Shown: positions 22,361 to 35,464, numbered from the stretch's first letter. The stretch: 64,000 nucleotides of DNA from Trichaptum fuscoviolaceum (GCA_910574455.1 CAJSYZ010000002.1:3869671-3933670), one strand, 5' to 3'. Made by a program: numbers and translations. Notes: generated by a model from the sequence alone, not told the origin.

Positions 22361-25300
22361 TTACGAGGTCGGGTCTCCGTTCGTGTATTCCAATTCCAGT
22401 CCATGGAGGTCGATGACGTACGTGCTGTACTTGCGGTCGGTCGCCTGGTTGCTATCCGCCTCTCTGAGCGTCTGGTCCACGCCGCACTGCAGCTTCAGCA
22501 ACGCCTGGTATTCCTCAAATCTAAATCTTTTCTCTCGTCTGATGCTATCCAGCATTGCCTTAAGGGAAAGGGTCAGTCACCAGCCAAAATCGAATACACG
22601 GTCAACAGACCTCGGGGCCTAAGGAAAAGAGACCATAGAACTCCCTTGCTCGCGAGAACTCCGTATCCGGAGACCAGCTTGACAAAGTCTTTATGTTCTG
22701 CCGTAAAGCAAGGATGTTCCGCATTATCTTCTTTACTCCGTGGCTATTTGCATAGCGGATATATCGAGAGTTTGAAATAATAAGCTCCTCCATGAGTGTC
22801 TCCAGCCCTTCCAGAACGAATCTTCATTTAACGAAATTAGTAAGTAGTTTCCGGAGGAAGTTCAATGATCTCACCTCCTCTGTTTTTCCGGTAAGGCAGC
22901 AGAAATGCTTTCGTCTGCCTTGTTTAACTCGCTATTCAGGTCAATGATGTGCGGATCCGGTTCTCCGTCCTCTTGGTCGATACGGTAGTTCCCCTATTAG
23001 CTGTCAGTGTGATTAAGGTCCAAAAGAAAGAAGCATCCTACGTGTCGCATGGCTGTGCCAAGGTAGTGGATAACCTGGCAACGAATGTCAATCCTGATCG
23101 TGAAAAGGATGATCTGAGCGAGTTGTTCATATGTCATGATCAAAGCTCCAAATCGACTGAAAGGGGAAAACAGGATGAGATGAGGCTCGTAGTTTCACAA
23201 TCGTAGGTACTGACTCTGCCATCTCCCGTGATAGAGGAAGTTGCAAACGTTCATTCGCTGGCGCCGATGATAGCATTGGTATAGTCGGAGAGGCTGACGT
23301 GTCGGGTGACTTGACCTCTTCAGCGGAGGAATGCAGTTCACGTAGCTGTTCGATGAACCACGACTGTATCGGGCAACTCAAGATCAGCTGTGTGTAGGAC
23401 TCGATGGTTATCAATACTCACGATACTTCGGTAGAGGTTGGCAAGGAATGTTAAATCATTTGTAGGGTTTAGAAGGTCTTCCTTCGAAATCGTGGCATTT
23501 TCCAGGACTCCAAGTTCAATTCTGGTCTCTTGATCACACAACGTTCGCCTGTGCTTCTCATTTCCCTCCTGAAAATCATTATGGGCCTCAGCAAGAACTG
23601 TATGCGAGGCAACAAGCCTGAGACTTACAGTATTTAGAAGATCGATAAGGCAGGCAGATATATTATCTCGTTGTGCCCATCTCGCTGAGATTAAGAGTCG
23701 GGACTCCGTTAAGTCCAAACTGTCTCTCGACACAGTATTGTAAAATCTGTCACTACATCGTTGATAGAACTGGATAATAATGCTAAGGATGAGTCGCGCA
23801 TAGTTCTCCCTATGGAAGGGCGTAACACGCAGCATTGCGCATAGGGAATTAATCAATGCCATTAATTGAGTAGATGCCTATAACAGCTATGAGTAGGTGT
23901 ACCAGACAGTTCGTACAACATACCTTCAGCAAAGGCTCGGATGACAACCTCGATGACGCTGGATCAACGAGGAAAGCCTCATGGCCGGTCACGATATTAT
24001 GGAAAAGCATCGAGGATTTCTCTTCTAGTTGCGGAAGATATACGTTCAAAACGAATTCATCTAGCAACTCTGTAGCCGCCCTCGTTGACTCAAGACCGGA
24101 CGGAAGTACTTCTGAAACACGTTCTAAGAAGACTAGTGTGGGCTGGAATAGAACGCTAACATGGAAAGCGTCAGGACGAATGAGTAGCCTGTGATGCTCT
24201 GCTCCTATTGAACGGTCATCGGTACCCAGGTTAGACAATGTAGTCTGCACGGCACTGTCAGAGCCCTGTACAAGCCCTGGCATTGTATCACGCAGAGAAA
24301 GGAAAAGGGCATCTTCGTGCCCTCGCAAAGATTTGTTGGCTGATTTCACATCAGTATCAGCAAACCGAAAGACTTGCTGCAGAGTCGTTTCGGTGTTAGT
24401 TTCGTCAATATCGGATTAAGATAATAGGGAAGTCATACCTTAGCTCGATCTCTGTAGCTTTTGAATTCCCTGAGAGCTTCGTTGATTGATGATATAGGAT
24501 TTCGACCAGCCACTGCACCTTCTGCTTCGTCGTTCAAGTAATCAGTCAAGAGGGTGCGTACCTTCTCTGAAGTTAATCAACCGACAATGGTTCATTCGAT
24601 GGACACACGTACTTCGGCTTGTATTGGGCTCCACAGCTCCATCAAAGGAAATAGTGCACCTGGTTTCGCTCCAGAAGAATCCTTGAACTCTCGCCTCTAG
24701 TGAAGATCGTGAGAGGCAAACAAGACGAAGATCGTTGCTACTCACCGCTCCTATGCGATTAGAAATCTCATATACGACACGAAGGCCTTGGTTCACAGCG
24801 TCCAGCTTTGAATAGAGAGTCCAGAAGAAGTCGCGCAGTGTTTCATGATCCGTTCGTTTCTCCGAAGATTCCAAGGCAGCAAGTCGCAGAGAGGAGGCAT
24901 CCACTGTGTTGTATTGGAATCCACCAGGACCAGTGGCGTCGGCGAACACATAAATACTGGATGGACGGCCTTGGACGCTTGTCGCATAGAACGTCGAACG
25001 GCGACTCATTTCCGCTCGCTCATACACCTCATCAACGGTCTGATCCACAAGGGAATAAATCTCCGTAGGCAGTCGTTGGCTGACAACATCTAGTGCGCTG
25101 CCTATCTTGCCTAGCACGGCAAGAGCTTCGAGGAGGTTCTCCATATATGCGAAAGAATCACTTTCCGGATTACGCGGCTGGTCTGAACGGGTTGCATTTG
25201 CAATCATGCTTGATAACGATCCGGATGAAAATGGCCGTGGAAGTGTAGCACTTGCCCGGATATCGGGTTCGTTGAGATCGAGCGGTGGTTCATTAGGCTT

Positions 25301-26916
25301 AATGGTCAACTTATCCAAAAATTGCTTCAAGCGAGGAGGGCATGAAGAACCAGAGAGGGAGGGACTTTGGTCAATGTCATTCTGTGTCTGTACGTCCTTG
25401 TCGTATTCGACGTTAGGTACTATCACATTCAGAGGAATGAGAGGCATAACCCAGAGTAAGTTCCCAGAAAACGCTCACAGGACTGTTGATTTGGCGAATA
25501 TTCTGCCCACCGGCTTTCACACCAGAAAGATCTGAGGAACAAATGGTTATGAAGTTCATCAATCAGAATTTCACGAAGGGTCTGTTAAGAAGCTTAGTTT
25601 AGTTATGACAAACATGAGATAACTTGGCTCGTACGTTTTCTTGGCCAACCAAGTAGTTTCGTAAATCAGCAAGTGCTCCGATTTCTTGCATTTCCGCCTT
25701 ATTGATTGATTTGAGACTCCTTACAAGTAGTACTGCCGCCTGAAGCAGGCGTTTTTCTGAGATAAGGGATTCTAGGGCATCAGGAATAGTTCTTAAGTGA
25801 TCACTACAAATAACGTCAGGCGTCGAAAAGTTCAGGTTAATCGACGAACGTACATTTCATCTAAAAGTGTTAGCATTTCCTCTATGGTATGGCCACGGGA
25901 CCATAGTTGGACGAGATCGGTCCGTTTGGTTCCTAGACCATCTTTGGCTTCCTGAAGAGCAGTGCGAGCCTCGATAACCTGTTCTTGTGCGGCCGTCAAG
26001 TGGGTTATTAGGTACGCGTGGTGCGGTAATGCGGCAGCAAACGCCTGGTAATGCTCTGAAACAAAGTCACGTATTGATAAGTAGAGACGGGAGAGAGAGA
26101 AAGGCACGCACTATCTACAGACCCTTTCAGTGCCTTTGATAACATGGCCTTCGTTCGTCGGAACGAATCTACATCTTTCCCGGCAGAAGAGCTTTCCAGA
26201 AGCTGCAATGCTAAGTCCACTGGATTGAACTAGGAACCATGAGGCTATGCATTATCGTATATGTGTATGCAAACATACGTCTGGGTCAATAACGAAGGCC
26301 CAATCATCCTGAATACGGTCAAGAACAGCTGAGAGAATGGTCAGCGCGAAGACGTCGTCATAGAACTCATACACATACCATCGATTCCGCCAGCCGTTTT
26401 GGTTCTTCCATTTACTCTCCTACCCGGCACTCTGTCCTTGATTCGCTTCTGTCTCTCCGCCTCCGCCTGCAATTCTCTCTCGCGCTCGCGCTCCCGTTCA
26501 AGCGTTCCATTTGTCATGGCCCTCTTCCTTTGCGCACCGGCCTGTTGAAACGCATTTAAGACAGCTGTCAGAGCTTTTGGAGAAGTCGCCTCTCCATCCT
26601 CTGATCTATCGTTCTGCAGTTGAGTTTCCGGCATCCTCGACTCGCCCCCTACATCGTAGGCCATGCTATCACGATCCATACCGCGCGATGAGACAGAGTT
26701 TATAGAGTACTGAGAGATCTGTCTGGGTCTCAGGTCTGAGCGTGCTGGGCGGGCAGGCGAGCCTCGCGACATCGCCGAACCTGCGGAAGAAGTTGGTGTC
26801 ATCGGCCTTGCCGGCTGTCGGTTTATTGAAAGAGGTAAAGTCGAGGGATTCGCATCGTAGGCAGCAGGCGACTTTGTTCTTCTCGAAGGATTCGATGGAA
26901 ACTGAGCTCTCGACAT
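22361..26916 (-). CDS. SEC8: Exocyst complex subunit Sec8 (EXOC4)
   Basis: Subunit of the exocyst, which tethers secretory vesicles to the plasma membrane at hyphal tips. Exons 5' to 3': 26379-26916, 26279-26328, 26112-26229, 25854-26055, 25635-25803, 25479-25581, 24746-25419, 24613-24696, 24439-24561, 23924-24376, 23629-23877, 23422-23568, 23215-23363, 23042-23156, 22875-22993, 22611-22821, 22361-22558; 1233 aa. A disordered Ser/Pro N-terminus with an Arg-Glu repeat leads to the Sec8 core: DDWAFVIDPDFNPVDLALQL, RRTKAMLSKALKGSV and HYQAFAAALPHHAYL. Further core segments include SFAYMENLLEALAVLGKIG, RREFKDSSGAKPGALFPL and MRHGNYRIDQEDGEPDPHII. It ends near YVIDLHGLE. The start MSRAQFPS is preferred over Met codons further upstream. 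Exon 9 has in-frame alternative acceptors 3 nt apart. It shares a 141-bp divergent promoter with the next gene. Confidence 0.93.
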
Positions 26917-27057
26917 AGAGAGCTGCAATACTGGCAGAGGATGATGAGTGTTTGGGACTCGGGCTTGTCGCGTCGTCACAACGATTGTCGCGTGCACCAA
27001 AACAGGACACGGAGACTCGGAGTCGCGCCGCTTCCACTCACGCCTTCACCTCCTACC
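26917..27057. promoter_or_regulatory. Short bidirectional promoter between SEC8 and LDAH-like gene
   Basis: Only 141 bp separate the SEC8 start (26916, minus) and the hydrolase start (27058, plus), so both core promoters and leaders must overlap or lie within this stretch. I see no clear TATA box; the segment before 27058 is C- and T-rich. Confidence 0.6.
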
Positions 27058-28277
27058 ATGTCCTCTGCTTCACTACTGCCACACTTTTTACAGCCATTAG
27101 TAGCTTCGACTTCGTCCTTGTCGGAAGGGCCTATTGATGCTTCCTTTCGGCATTCTGAGACCTTAGGCAATGCAAATGCGCACTGTTTATGGTGGCCGAA
27201 TATCACTGAAGAACCATCCACCGTTCTTCTATTCATACCAGGTAATGCAGTATCGTGCTTAAGATATTCGCCAATGCCTCTCAAATTCTTGTGTATACGA
27301 AGGAAATCCGGGCTTGGCTGGATTCTATATTCCATTTCTCAAGCATATCCACGATTCTTCAAACAACTCTATCGCAATTCTTGCGCATTCTATGCTTGGC
27401 CATTCTCCCAAAGTCGCCCCTACGGCTCATGCATATTGTAGCCTCCATTCTCAGGTAGAGGCTGTCATTGAAGTAATCGATGCACTGCGGGAAATATTTG
27501 ACTCTTCTGTCAATCTCGTACTCGTAGGTCATAGCGTCGGCGCTTGGGTCGTTTTGCAAGTTAGTGTCTATCTACATAAAGCTGTTCGTCAGTCTTTAAC
27601 TCCGCTCTTTGGATTGATGACCAGGCCATGAAAGAAAGGCAACAGGCGTTTACGAGCGTTTTCTTGCTATTTCCTACCATCACACATATTGTCAGGACAC
27701 CCAATGGCAGGCGACTATCTGTATGCTGTCAGTTACTTTCATCTCAAGTCATAGATGCATTTGACAATCTCTTAGTGGTTATTTCGATCGCCTATACGCA
27801 ATCTTCTATCAAATCTCTCCAGACTTCTACAGCTACTGCCCAAGGGTGTTGTTGCTTGTCTATTCAAAGATTGGCCTCTAGAACAATTCGACGTTCTTTG
27901 GTCATTCCTGAAATCCCCTGCGTCAATTCTCAACAGTCTGTCAATGGCTCACGAAGAGATGCAGACAATCAAAGAGCTCGACATAACTCTTCTAGACGCT
28001 GTCAAGCACAAACTCTACTTCTACCTCGCCGAACAGGATGACTGGGTCGGGGAGAATAAGCGCGCAATTATACGTGAGATGGCTGACGAACCACATTCTG
28101 TCCGGGTCATCCACGGCGAGCACGGGATCCCACACGCATATTGCATCAGTACGCCCACAGTCAGCTTTTTTCCTAATGCTTACGGTCACTTACGCCGTGC
28201 TAGATCATGGGACTGTGCTTGCGGAAGAATGTCTGAAGTGGTTACAAGACAAATCTTTCCAATATAATACCGTCTGA
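27058..28277 (+). CDS. Lipid droplet-associated hydrolase-like protein (LDAH, DUF2305)
   Basis: An alpha/beta hydrolase of the family that associates with lipid droplets; substrate uncertain (possibly sterol esters). Exons: 27058-27241, 27303-27559, 27625-27720, 27776-28148, 28204-28277; 327 aa. Visible family features are LLFIPGNPGLAGFYIPFL (about 57-74), the nucleophile elbow GHSVGAW (Ser139), QAFTSVFLLFPTITHI, and near the C-terminus YFYLAEQDDWV (likely Asp region) and HGIPHAYC (likely catalytic His). There is no signal peptide or obvious membrane segment. All introns are 48-66 nt with consensus ends. Confidence 0.88.
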
Positions 28278-28606
28278 TTCATGCAAGCTATGATCTAACA
28301 GTTCTTCCGTATTGATATATCCCAATAATACATACATCAGCTGCGGCAATTATATTCATCTTTAATGTAACAGCAATCGCATAACATAAGCATAATAAAT
28401 AGAGATAATCGCAATCTAAAGGCAACTAGTAACTACGTACAGTCCCGACAATGACGAGAACAGCACGGAGACAGGAGTGGGATGTGTAATACTGACCCGA
28501 TATCTTGAAGAGTAACAGAAAAATTACATGTTAGGGTATGCGAGCGGGTTGCGTGCTAGAATACAGATTACTCAGAGGGCGTACAGAAAAAAGATTAGTA
28601 TGACAA
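28278..28606. other. Convergent 3' intergenic region (LDAH-like and HLTF-like genes)
   Basis: 329 AT-rich bases between two converging stops. It presumably carries both 3' untranslated regions; nothing else is apparent. Confidence 0.5.
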
Positions 28607-31600
28607 TTAACCATGGAAAAGCTCATTGAGCTCTTCCATGCGACGAGAATGAATCTCGGCTTTGCTGAGATGTTGACCAAGAGTCATATTGGCCAGCTCG
28701 GTCTTCTTACGTTGGACTTCTAGTAGTCGGGCTTCTATCGTATTCTCAATGATAAGCTTTACAGTCGTGACAGGCCTAGTTTGGCCAAGGCGGTGCTGAG
28801 GGAAAGGTGATGTGAGTCAAGCATTCCATACAGAAGGTCAACCAAACTCACAATGCGATCTACGGCTTGATTCTCCACAGCAGGGTTCCTTTACGATGAA
28901 ATGAGAGACGATATAAAATTACGCCGGAGTGGGCTTACCAATAAGGATCCATCAAGTAAACTCGCTGGGCTGCTGTCAGGTTCAGGCCAACGCCTCCAGC
29001 CTTCAAGCTAACGAGCAGGACCTCACAACCTGGGTCGAATTTGAGGGCTTCCATTGCCCGTGTCCGATCATCGCGCTTCATAGTACCGTCAAGGCGGTCG
29101 TAGCGAATTCCTGCTGCTTCAAGAGCATCCTCGATTCTGAAGAAATAGAATAACTGTAAGTCTGTACGAATTCGAGAAACAGAGTGTAGCATACTTGTCC
29201 AACATGGTTGTCCATTGCGAGCTGTCAAAAAGTATTTATTAAACATCCGCACTATCTGGAGAAAAAACAAATAAGCAATACTCACAACACGACAGTCTTG
29301 ACCACATTATCATCAATTTCGTTACCCTTCTCGTCCACCATCTGCACTTCGATCGATGCCGGATCATAGTTCGCTGAGTACGGGTTGAGACGCGAGAAAT
29401 TCACTAGATCACCGAGTAAAGCTTTGACCTTCGTCGACGGGTGAAAATTATCCAAATTGACTCCCTTCTGCCGTTTCTCTTTTTTGACAGGTTTCCTTTT
29501 AGGCAAGAAATCCGCCATTGAGCAATCGGGGCTTAATTCGACGGTATCGCTAGGAGTAAGCAATGTCTGACATGCTGTGCAAGAGCGGGTATCATCCTGG
29601 GCCACGTTCGGCCATTGCGAAAAAATGTTATTCTGGAAGCAATGGATGCAGAATAAGTGTTGGCATCGAGTCATGACAGGACGAATAGCTGCAGGACTGC
29701 TTTGGCGTGTCGGTGCGCGGGAGTTGGATTTCAATTTCCGCCCACGCTTCGCAGACGCAGGCGGTACTCCGTCTACGTCCATTTTATTCTCGTTCTGTGT
29801 GAGATCGACAGGCGAGCCCAATTCACAGCCGCACTCAACACATTGCGCGGTGCCAGAGTCACGGATAAGACTGAATATGGCACTCGCGCGATGCACGGTG
29901 ATGCCTTCCTTCGCGATAGCTTCGACAACCTCCTCGTAATTAATGCCTGTTTCTAAAGGGCCCTTGCCTTCAACCAGCTCGAAGTGATCACAGATTTGGC
30001 GTAGTCGGAGAATCTTCTGTAAAATTCCTACATAATTTTTCATCACTTCGTTCTTGTGTGAAAGCTCGTTAAATTCGGCCCTGGACTCGTTGAAGAAGTC
30101 GTCGTAGATCTTCTGTTCATGCTCATCAAACTTGAGGTATCGCAATTCGTCACGTCGAGGGGGGAGGGTCAAAATTGTTTGCCCGTTTCGCGCCTTCGTC
30201 TCCTTTGTACGACGAAGTGTGATACATTTCATGATTGTTTGCAAGCGGGCGACACCCAAAGGTTGTCCAAACTTCACCGGTGTCCCAACGAACTCCTGCC
30301 AAGTGCCCTTATCATCGAACGGATCCAAGCGAAGAAATTTAATGAGTGCAAAAACATCGTCGAGTTTGTTCTGAACAGGTGTTCCTGTTAGACAAAGCCG
30401 TCGATCTGCTTCCAAGTCACAAGAGGCTCGACTAGCCACGGTTGATGTTTCCTTGATCGAACTACAAAGAGAATGCATTCAGTACACGCAAACTGAAGAA
30501 CAAAAACGAAGAGCAATGGAACACGTACTGGGCTTCATCAAGAACGACTCTAAACCAATGTACACTTTGTAAAGGACTCGACGCTTCGACAAGGCCAGAG
30601 AAAAGAGCGGGGTTCTTCTTTCTCTTAACACCCTTCTTCGCTATGGGAAGTTGGATCAACTGGTTCCCGTGCGCATCAGTCTCTAACGAAGGATCGGCTC
30701 CTTCTGTACTATCACCATCGTCGTCATCCTCCGCCTCCTGAGCAGCAATGCTCTTGTTCTGCTTCGAGTACTCTGTCGCAAGTGTCGCGTACGTGGTGAT
30801 CACAGCATCGAAGTCAGCGAGAAAGTTGGGGTCCGGACGGCGTGCAATTCCATGATAGACGTAAACTCGGAGGGGATTACCTTTCCTCAGCTTACCCTGA
30901 GGTGGAGTAGGCTGAGGTGTATCATTGACTTCACACACTGCCATTCCATCGGACAAAGGTGCTTGTTCCACGTCACCCGTCGAACTGCATCCTATTTGGG
31001 ACACATTGGCTTGCACCGATAAACCACATGTCGAACCCCCACCTCCAACAACTTGGACTTCTCCCGCCCAATGTTCCTTGAACTGATCTTCCCAATTGAC
31101 AACGGTTGAAAGCGGACAGACGATCAGAGTAGCTCGGCTTCTAACCTTTATTCTCCGTGCTCGAACATAATCAGCCTCCAGTTTATCCCGCTCCCTGTCC
31201 GCCTTCGCTTTCTGTTTTCCCGATGCCACATCATTCACTGCAGCTGCATCAGGCATGCCCCATACGCTCCCGGCAAAATGCGAAGCGGAAAGTGAAGGTG
31301 CAGAATTATGATGTTCCAAAGTTGGTCGAGCGGGGGTCGACAGCGGCAATTGAGCAAATTCGCGCGCTTTGGCTAAGGTAGAAGCTATGAGAGATACACA
31401 AGTGATTGTTTTCCCCAAGCCCATCTGAGAACCGAGTTAATACGTATAAGCGTGACATAAGATAACACGTAAGACATACATCATCAGCAAGCAAAGCACC
31501 CTTCGACTCTCGCGGAACGGAGGCAACCTCCTTCTGTGTAACCAGGTTGTACCATACACATTGCTGTCCGTCGATACCCCTCTTCATTTGCCACAGAGAT

Positions 31601-33070
31601 GAAGATTTGCCATCCGGGCCGGTAATCTCTCGCTCCCGTTCCAACAGAAAGGTGAGCGCTTTCTTCTGGTGAGGATATAACTTCGTAGCAATATCCGAAC
31701 CTATGTTTCCTCATGATGAGAGGTGAAAAGAGTACAGAAGATAGATACGCACTCGGCTCTGTTTCTTCCAGTTCATCCCCACTCCGCAAGCTCTTGAATA
31801 CTTCGTCCACCTGACTCCTTTGCACTTCTACGCTTTTACCGGAAACGGATGGCATATTCCACTTGCTTCCCCCCGGTCCGGAATTTCCTGTCCTGTTTGA
31901 GCCTATTATGTGTCGAGCATGTCCTCCCTCAGGAGGATTGTGCGGATTCAAATACAAAAAATGCCGGATACGCTCAGGATCCCAATATTGCTCTTGAGGA
32001 TGGTCCAGGAATAAACCTGATTGTTGTAGAAAGCGAGCGACGATCGGAATATTCCCGTTAGGGGTATGCACAAGCATTTGCAGTGGGAGAATTGGTAGCT
32101 GCGAGCAAATGATATGAGTAAATGCGGATTTCGTTGATCAAAGGATGAAGGATGGATTACTCACACTTGGAACACCTCGTCTCACTTTTGCATCCAATCT
32201 AATAAGACCCCTTCCTAACATTGGCCCGAGGACAGTGGCTACTTTCTGTTCGACCACCCCGAAATTTTCTCCTGAAACAACCTCCCCCGATGGAGTCCTC
32301 GATGAAGGCGTCCGAATATGAATCGTCTCTTCAGCATTCGGATTTCGTTGTTTAAGGGCTGCATCGTATTGCAGACGCACAGTAGCCCATTCTACCTCTG
32401 TCGGGCTTATCGCAGGAGATGTCTGACGTTCCAGATATGAAATGGGATAGAGGACAAGAGCTGTTACAGTCAGCTGCCCTATGCAGACTGGAGTCTTAGG
32501 TGGCACATCAAGCATGTGCAAACCCTGCTGCGGTGTATTATGAGGAGGTAACGTAGCTTGATTTGTGGATGGTGGTGGAGATGGAGACGCCGTCAGATCA
32601 ATAATTTGGCGTCTTGGTAGCTGCTGCTGCTGAGGCCGAGGCAAGGAGTCAGTAATGACGGTGCTCGTGTTTGCTAGACCGGATTGAACTAGGCGATTCG
32701 GAAAGAAGGCCGAAGAGTTGGAAGGGCCGCTAAACTGAGATCTATAGGCGCCCCCGGTTCGAATATCGGGCATAGTAGAGAAAGTAGGAGTAGCGCGGAG
32801 GGTAACATGGGATTGTTGCCTCGGAATTTGGAGAATCTGAGAGTTTGCAGGTGAAGGGGATGGCGTTGCGATTGAAGGCGTCGGAGACTGAGAAATTGGA
32901 GGTTCGGAGGCGTCAAATTCGGTACGCGGTCGCTTTATCTGTCTCGCATTGTCGTGAAGGTCATCATCGCCAGTAAGGTCGATCGTGTCGGAGCGCGTGA
33001 AGGGCGCGTGAGATTGCGCGTAGAAATGGGAGGAAGGAGATGCAGGCGCCGTTGAGGAGGTCGTTGCCAT
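28607..33070 (-). CDS. HLTF/Rad5-like SNF2 ATPase with RING finger
   Basis: Resembles HLTF/Rad5, a DNA-dependent ATPase and ubiquitin ligase of post-replication repair. Exons 5' to 3': 32165-33070, 31753-32098, 31480-31700, 30529-31424, 29286-30461, 29195-29221, 28939-29136, 28852-28888, 28607-28795; 1331 aa. A disordered N-terminus holds two similar short motifs (TIDLTGD, IIDLTAS), possibly SUMO- or ubiquitin-interacting. A HIRAN-like region (CIGQLTVTALVLYP) follows. SNF2 motif I is DDMGLGKT and motif II is DEAH, each split by an intron; motif III is LTGTPVQN. A RING inserted between helicase lobes has ligands CVEC, CQHLFCIHC and CTAC. Lobe 2 has SLKAGGVGLNLTAA and QAVDRIHRLGQ. RAD16 or ULS1 relatives are the alternative identity. 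The start MATTSS is preferred; a Met at 33190 is also in frame. Confidence 0.88.
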
Positions 33071-34157
33071 CGCCGCAGACGACGAGCAGGGGATCGGAGG
33101 AGTTGAGCAAAGGAGGCGAGCAAGACGGAGGAGGTCGAGTTTGGCGGATTGGGACGGTGTATGAAATGAAAAGGCTTCAAGGCTGTGCACGTGATGTGCT
33201 TTACAATACTATACTAGTAGGCTATTTTTCTCAGCCGGATTAGGAGATTTGGGAAGTTCTTCCGGCTCCTGCGTCGGCCCAGATGACTCATCTCTTGAAC
33301 GCTGACTACCATCATCCTCCGCATCGCAATCAGTCTAGATGACTAGGCGCGCCGCATACGTCCTGCAAGCTTTAGACATATGACCTCTTCTAAAGCCTCT
33401 CGTCTTCTTTCCAGCATTGCGAAGAAAGGGCATCCGACACCGTCTACGTGTCATGTGAGCGTCACGATGGGATCGGACGTATGTGCAAAAGCAAATCTAC
33501 TTGTGTCTTGGGCATGCTCTTCTTCCGGCGTTCGTGCTGGACTGTCAACTTTCTCTCGCTCTTCGTAGGGACTCTCACTCGACTCAGGCTGTCAAGCACT
33601 GAAGCAGCAGCTTCTTCCACCCCTGTCTTCGATAGCTCGAGCTCCTGGGGTACTTGATGGTTGAATCCTAAATATTCCTGCTACCCGGCGTTAAGCAACT
33701 CCGCCGCATCTGAAGTCTGAAGCTTTGTACTTGCGGGCAGAGCCTTGTAATCGATACTGGCGCTCGACTGTGACCTTGTGATCATCGAAAAGCTCGATTG
33801 TCCTTATCGGATGACGGTATCGATACTAAGCTACGGACATGCATTCTTTGGGCTAGGGTATTATTCGTGTAGCTGCGGTCAGCTTCTCTGAGCTTTTCCG
33901 TTAGCCAGTTTAGTCGTCGTGATTCTAAAAGGATTGCTCACCACACACTGGTTCGGTTCTGATCTGGCAGAGCATATCGGCGGCGTGATCACATACAAGT
34001 ATGTATATATCGTACGTATATGATTTCAACCAAACAGTATACAGGATGCCCGAAGATCAGAACCTTTAATTTCGGAGGCGTTAAGTGTTACGTGAGAGGA
34101 GATGAATGTTCTGCAATAGATCGGGAGAAATCGTTCGTGTAACATACTAATCCAACA
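33071..34157. other. Unexplained 1.09-kb gap between HLTF-like and RNase III-like genes
   Basis: It should hold the HLTF-like promoter and the 3' end of the RNase III-like gene, but is longer than other gaps here. A plus-strand frame at 33380-33568 (62 codons) is open but has no recognisable motif or splice partner. I cannot support a gene. Confidence 0.45.
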
Positions 34158-35464
34158 TCAACCTTGAAAATGTTGATTAGAAAAAGTTCGACCCAGACGG
34201 AAGAGCGAAATATGATTCGTGCCTGTGAATTCGGAGCCGCCAAAGGTCGTACTAGGAAGTCTCCCATAGTCTCCCCAACCCATACTATAGTATGCCATTT
34301 TAGCAGCCTCTTCTTTAGCTATTTGCTTGCTATTTCCATGGCCTTGACCCTTCTCAATTCCGTTCACTGTTAAAACACTAAGCAACCGAAGTTTAGAAAC
34401 GGATTACTGATACTCACCATAACATTTCATGACCCAACGCGGTGCATGCGGTAAACCAGTATTGCTAGATTCGTAGTCAACACGCAGGTGACGTTGCGAG
34501 CACCGCTCGTTGAAGGCAGGCAAGTATGTGACCTTGATTGACGGCATGGGTTGTTTCGATGGTGGAGAAGCCGGGATAGCATATGTGTTAACTGTAGGCG
34601 CGCCAGTATAAACACTGTCTGGAGAAAATCCCGATGGTTGAGTCGGCACTGCCGGGAAAAGACCATACTCAGGAGTTGCATCTTCGGTTTTGACATTAGT
34701 TTGTGTTTGAGTTCGAGTCCGTTTCACCGGCCGATATTCTTCATATTCTACGGCGTTTCCGTGGTCTGATGCAGTCGAATTCGGGTCCACTAAACGCGAT
34801 ATCCATCTTATAATGACGCCCATGTCCGACTGCGCAAAAACGGCGCCAACATACGCCTCGAACAACGCTCGGGTTTCCTGAGTTTGCGTCATGGACGAGG
34901 AATAAGCATACAATAGTAGTATATGGGTCTGCAAAGACATACTTCGGGAGAAGTCAAGTCAATTGCATCGGAAGGAGAGTAGCGAAGCTTGCTCCGCAGG
35001 TTATACCGCTGAACCCAAGTCTTGAAGTTTTCGTCACTCAGAATCTTGTCGCATTCCGTCTACCAGGTAAGACAATTAGTAGCTTTCGAAGAAAGTAGCT
35101 GGAGTAGCTCAATTTGATACCGTACGGGTAAGTCTGCAGCGTTGACCATTGGTCTCCTCTGAAAGACAACATTCATCACCGCCAACGACAAAGCCTTGTT
35201 TCCAAGTCTAGTGTCATGTCAAGACTCCCTGTCAGTCCAAAGTCGAACGACTCCAGCATGCACTGATTATGCTCACGCAGTAAGTCGCTCATTATCGGAG
35301 GAGTGGTCTGTGCTGGACTCGACTCGTAGTGATCTATGCGTGAAGGTTTCGAGTATAACTTCACCCGTGATTTTTGGCAGCTCGGGAAGGTCTCGCATAG
35401 AAGGTGGCGAGGAAGTTGTAGGAGTAGATGACCTACGACGCTTTTGAGATGGGGGAGTAGACAT
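34158..35464 (-). CDS. RNase III-domain protein with C-terminal dsRNA-binding domain
   Basis: Likely a dsRNA-binding RNase III relative. Exons 5' to 3': 35277-35464, 35126-35207, 34943-35059, 34418-34877, 34158-34366; 351 aa. The N-terminal domain reads LPKITGEVILETFTHRSLR, then NERLTALGNKALSLAV, matching the RNase III fold. The signature normally ERLEFLGDAVL appears here as ERLTALGNKAL, so the usual metal-binding Asp is Asn. ETRALFEAYVGAVF corresponds to the second catalytic helix and retains a Glu. The linker is acidic/basic. The dsRBD ends with VNGIEKGQGHGNSKQIAKEEAA. It may therefore be non-catalytic and structural, like mitochondrial ribosomal RNase III relatives; that is inference. The start MSTPPSQKRRR is chosen over Met at 35503. 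Confidence 0.8.

Noticed and set aside
25390..25478. Coding use of the frame starting MPLIPLNV within SEC8
   Set aside because: The stretch lies mostly inside an intron (25420-25478); splicing it out joins NQQS to LPNVEYD as in Sec8 homologs.
33380..33568. 62-codon plus-strand frame in the gap after the HLTF-like gene
   Set aside because: Too short, no splice partners and no domain; not enough to call a gene.
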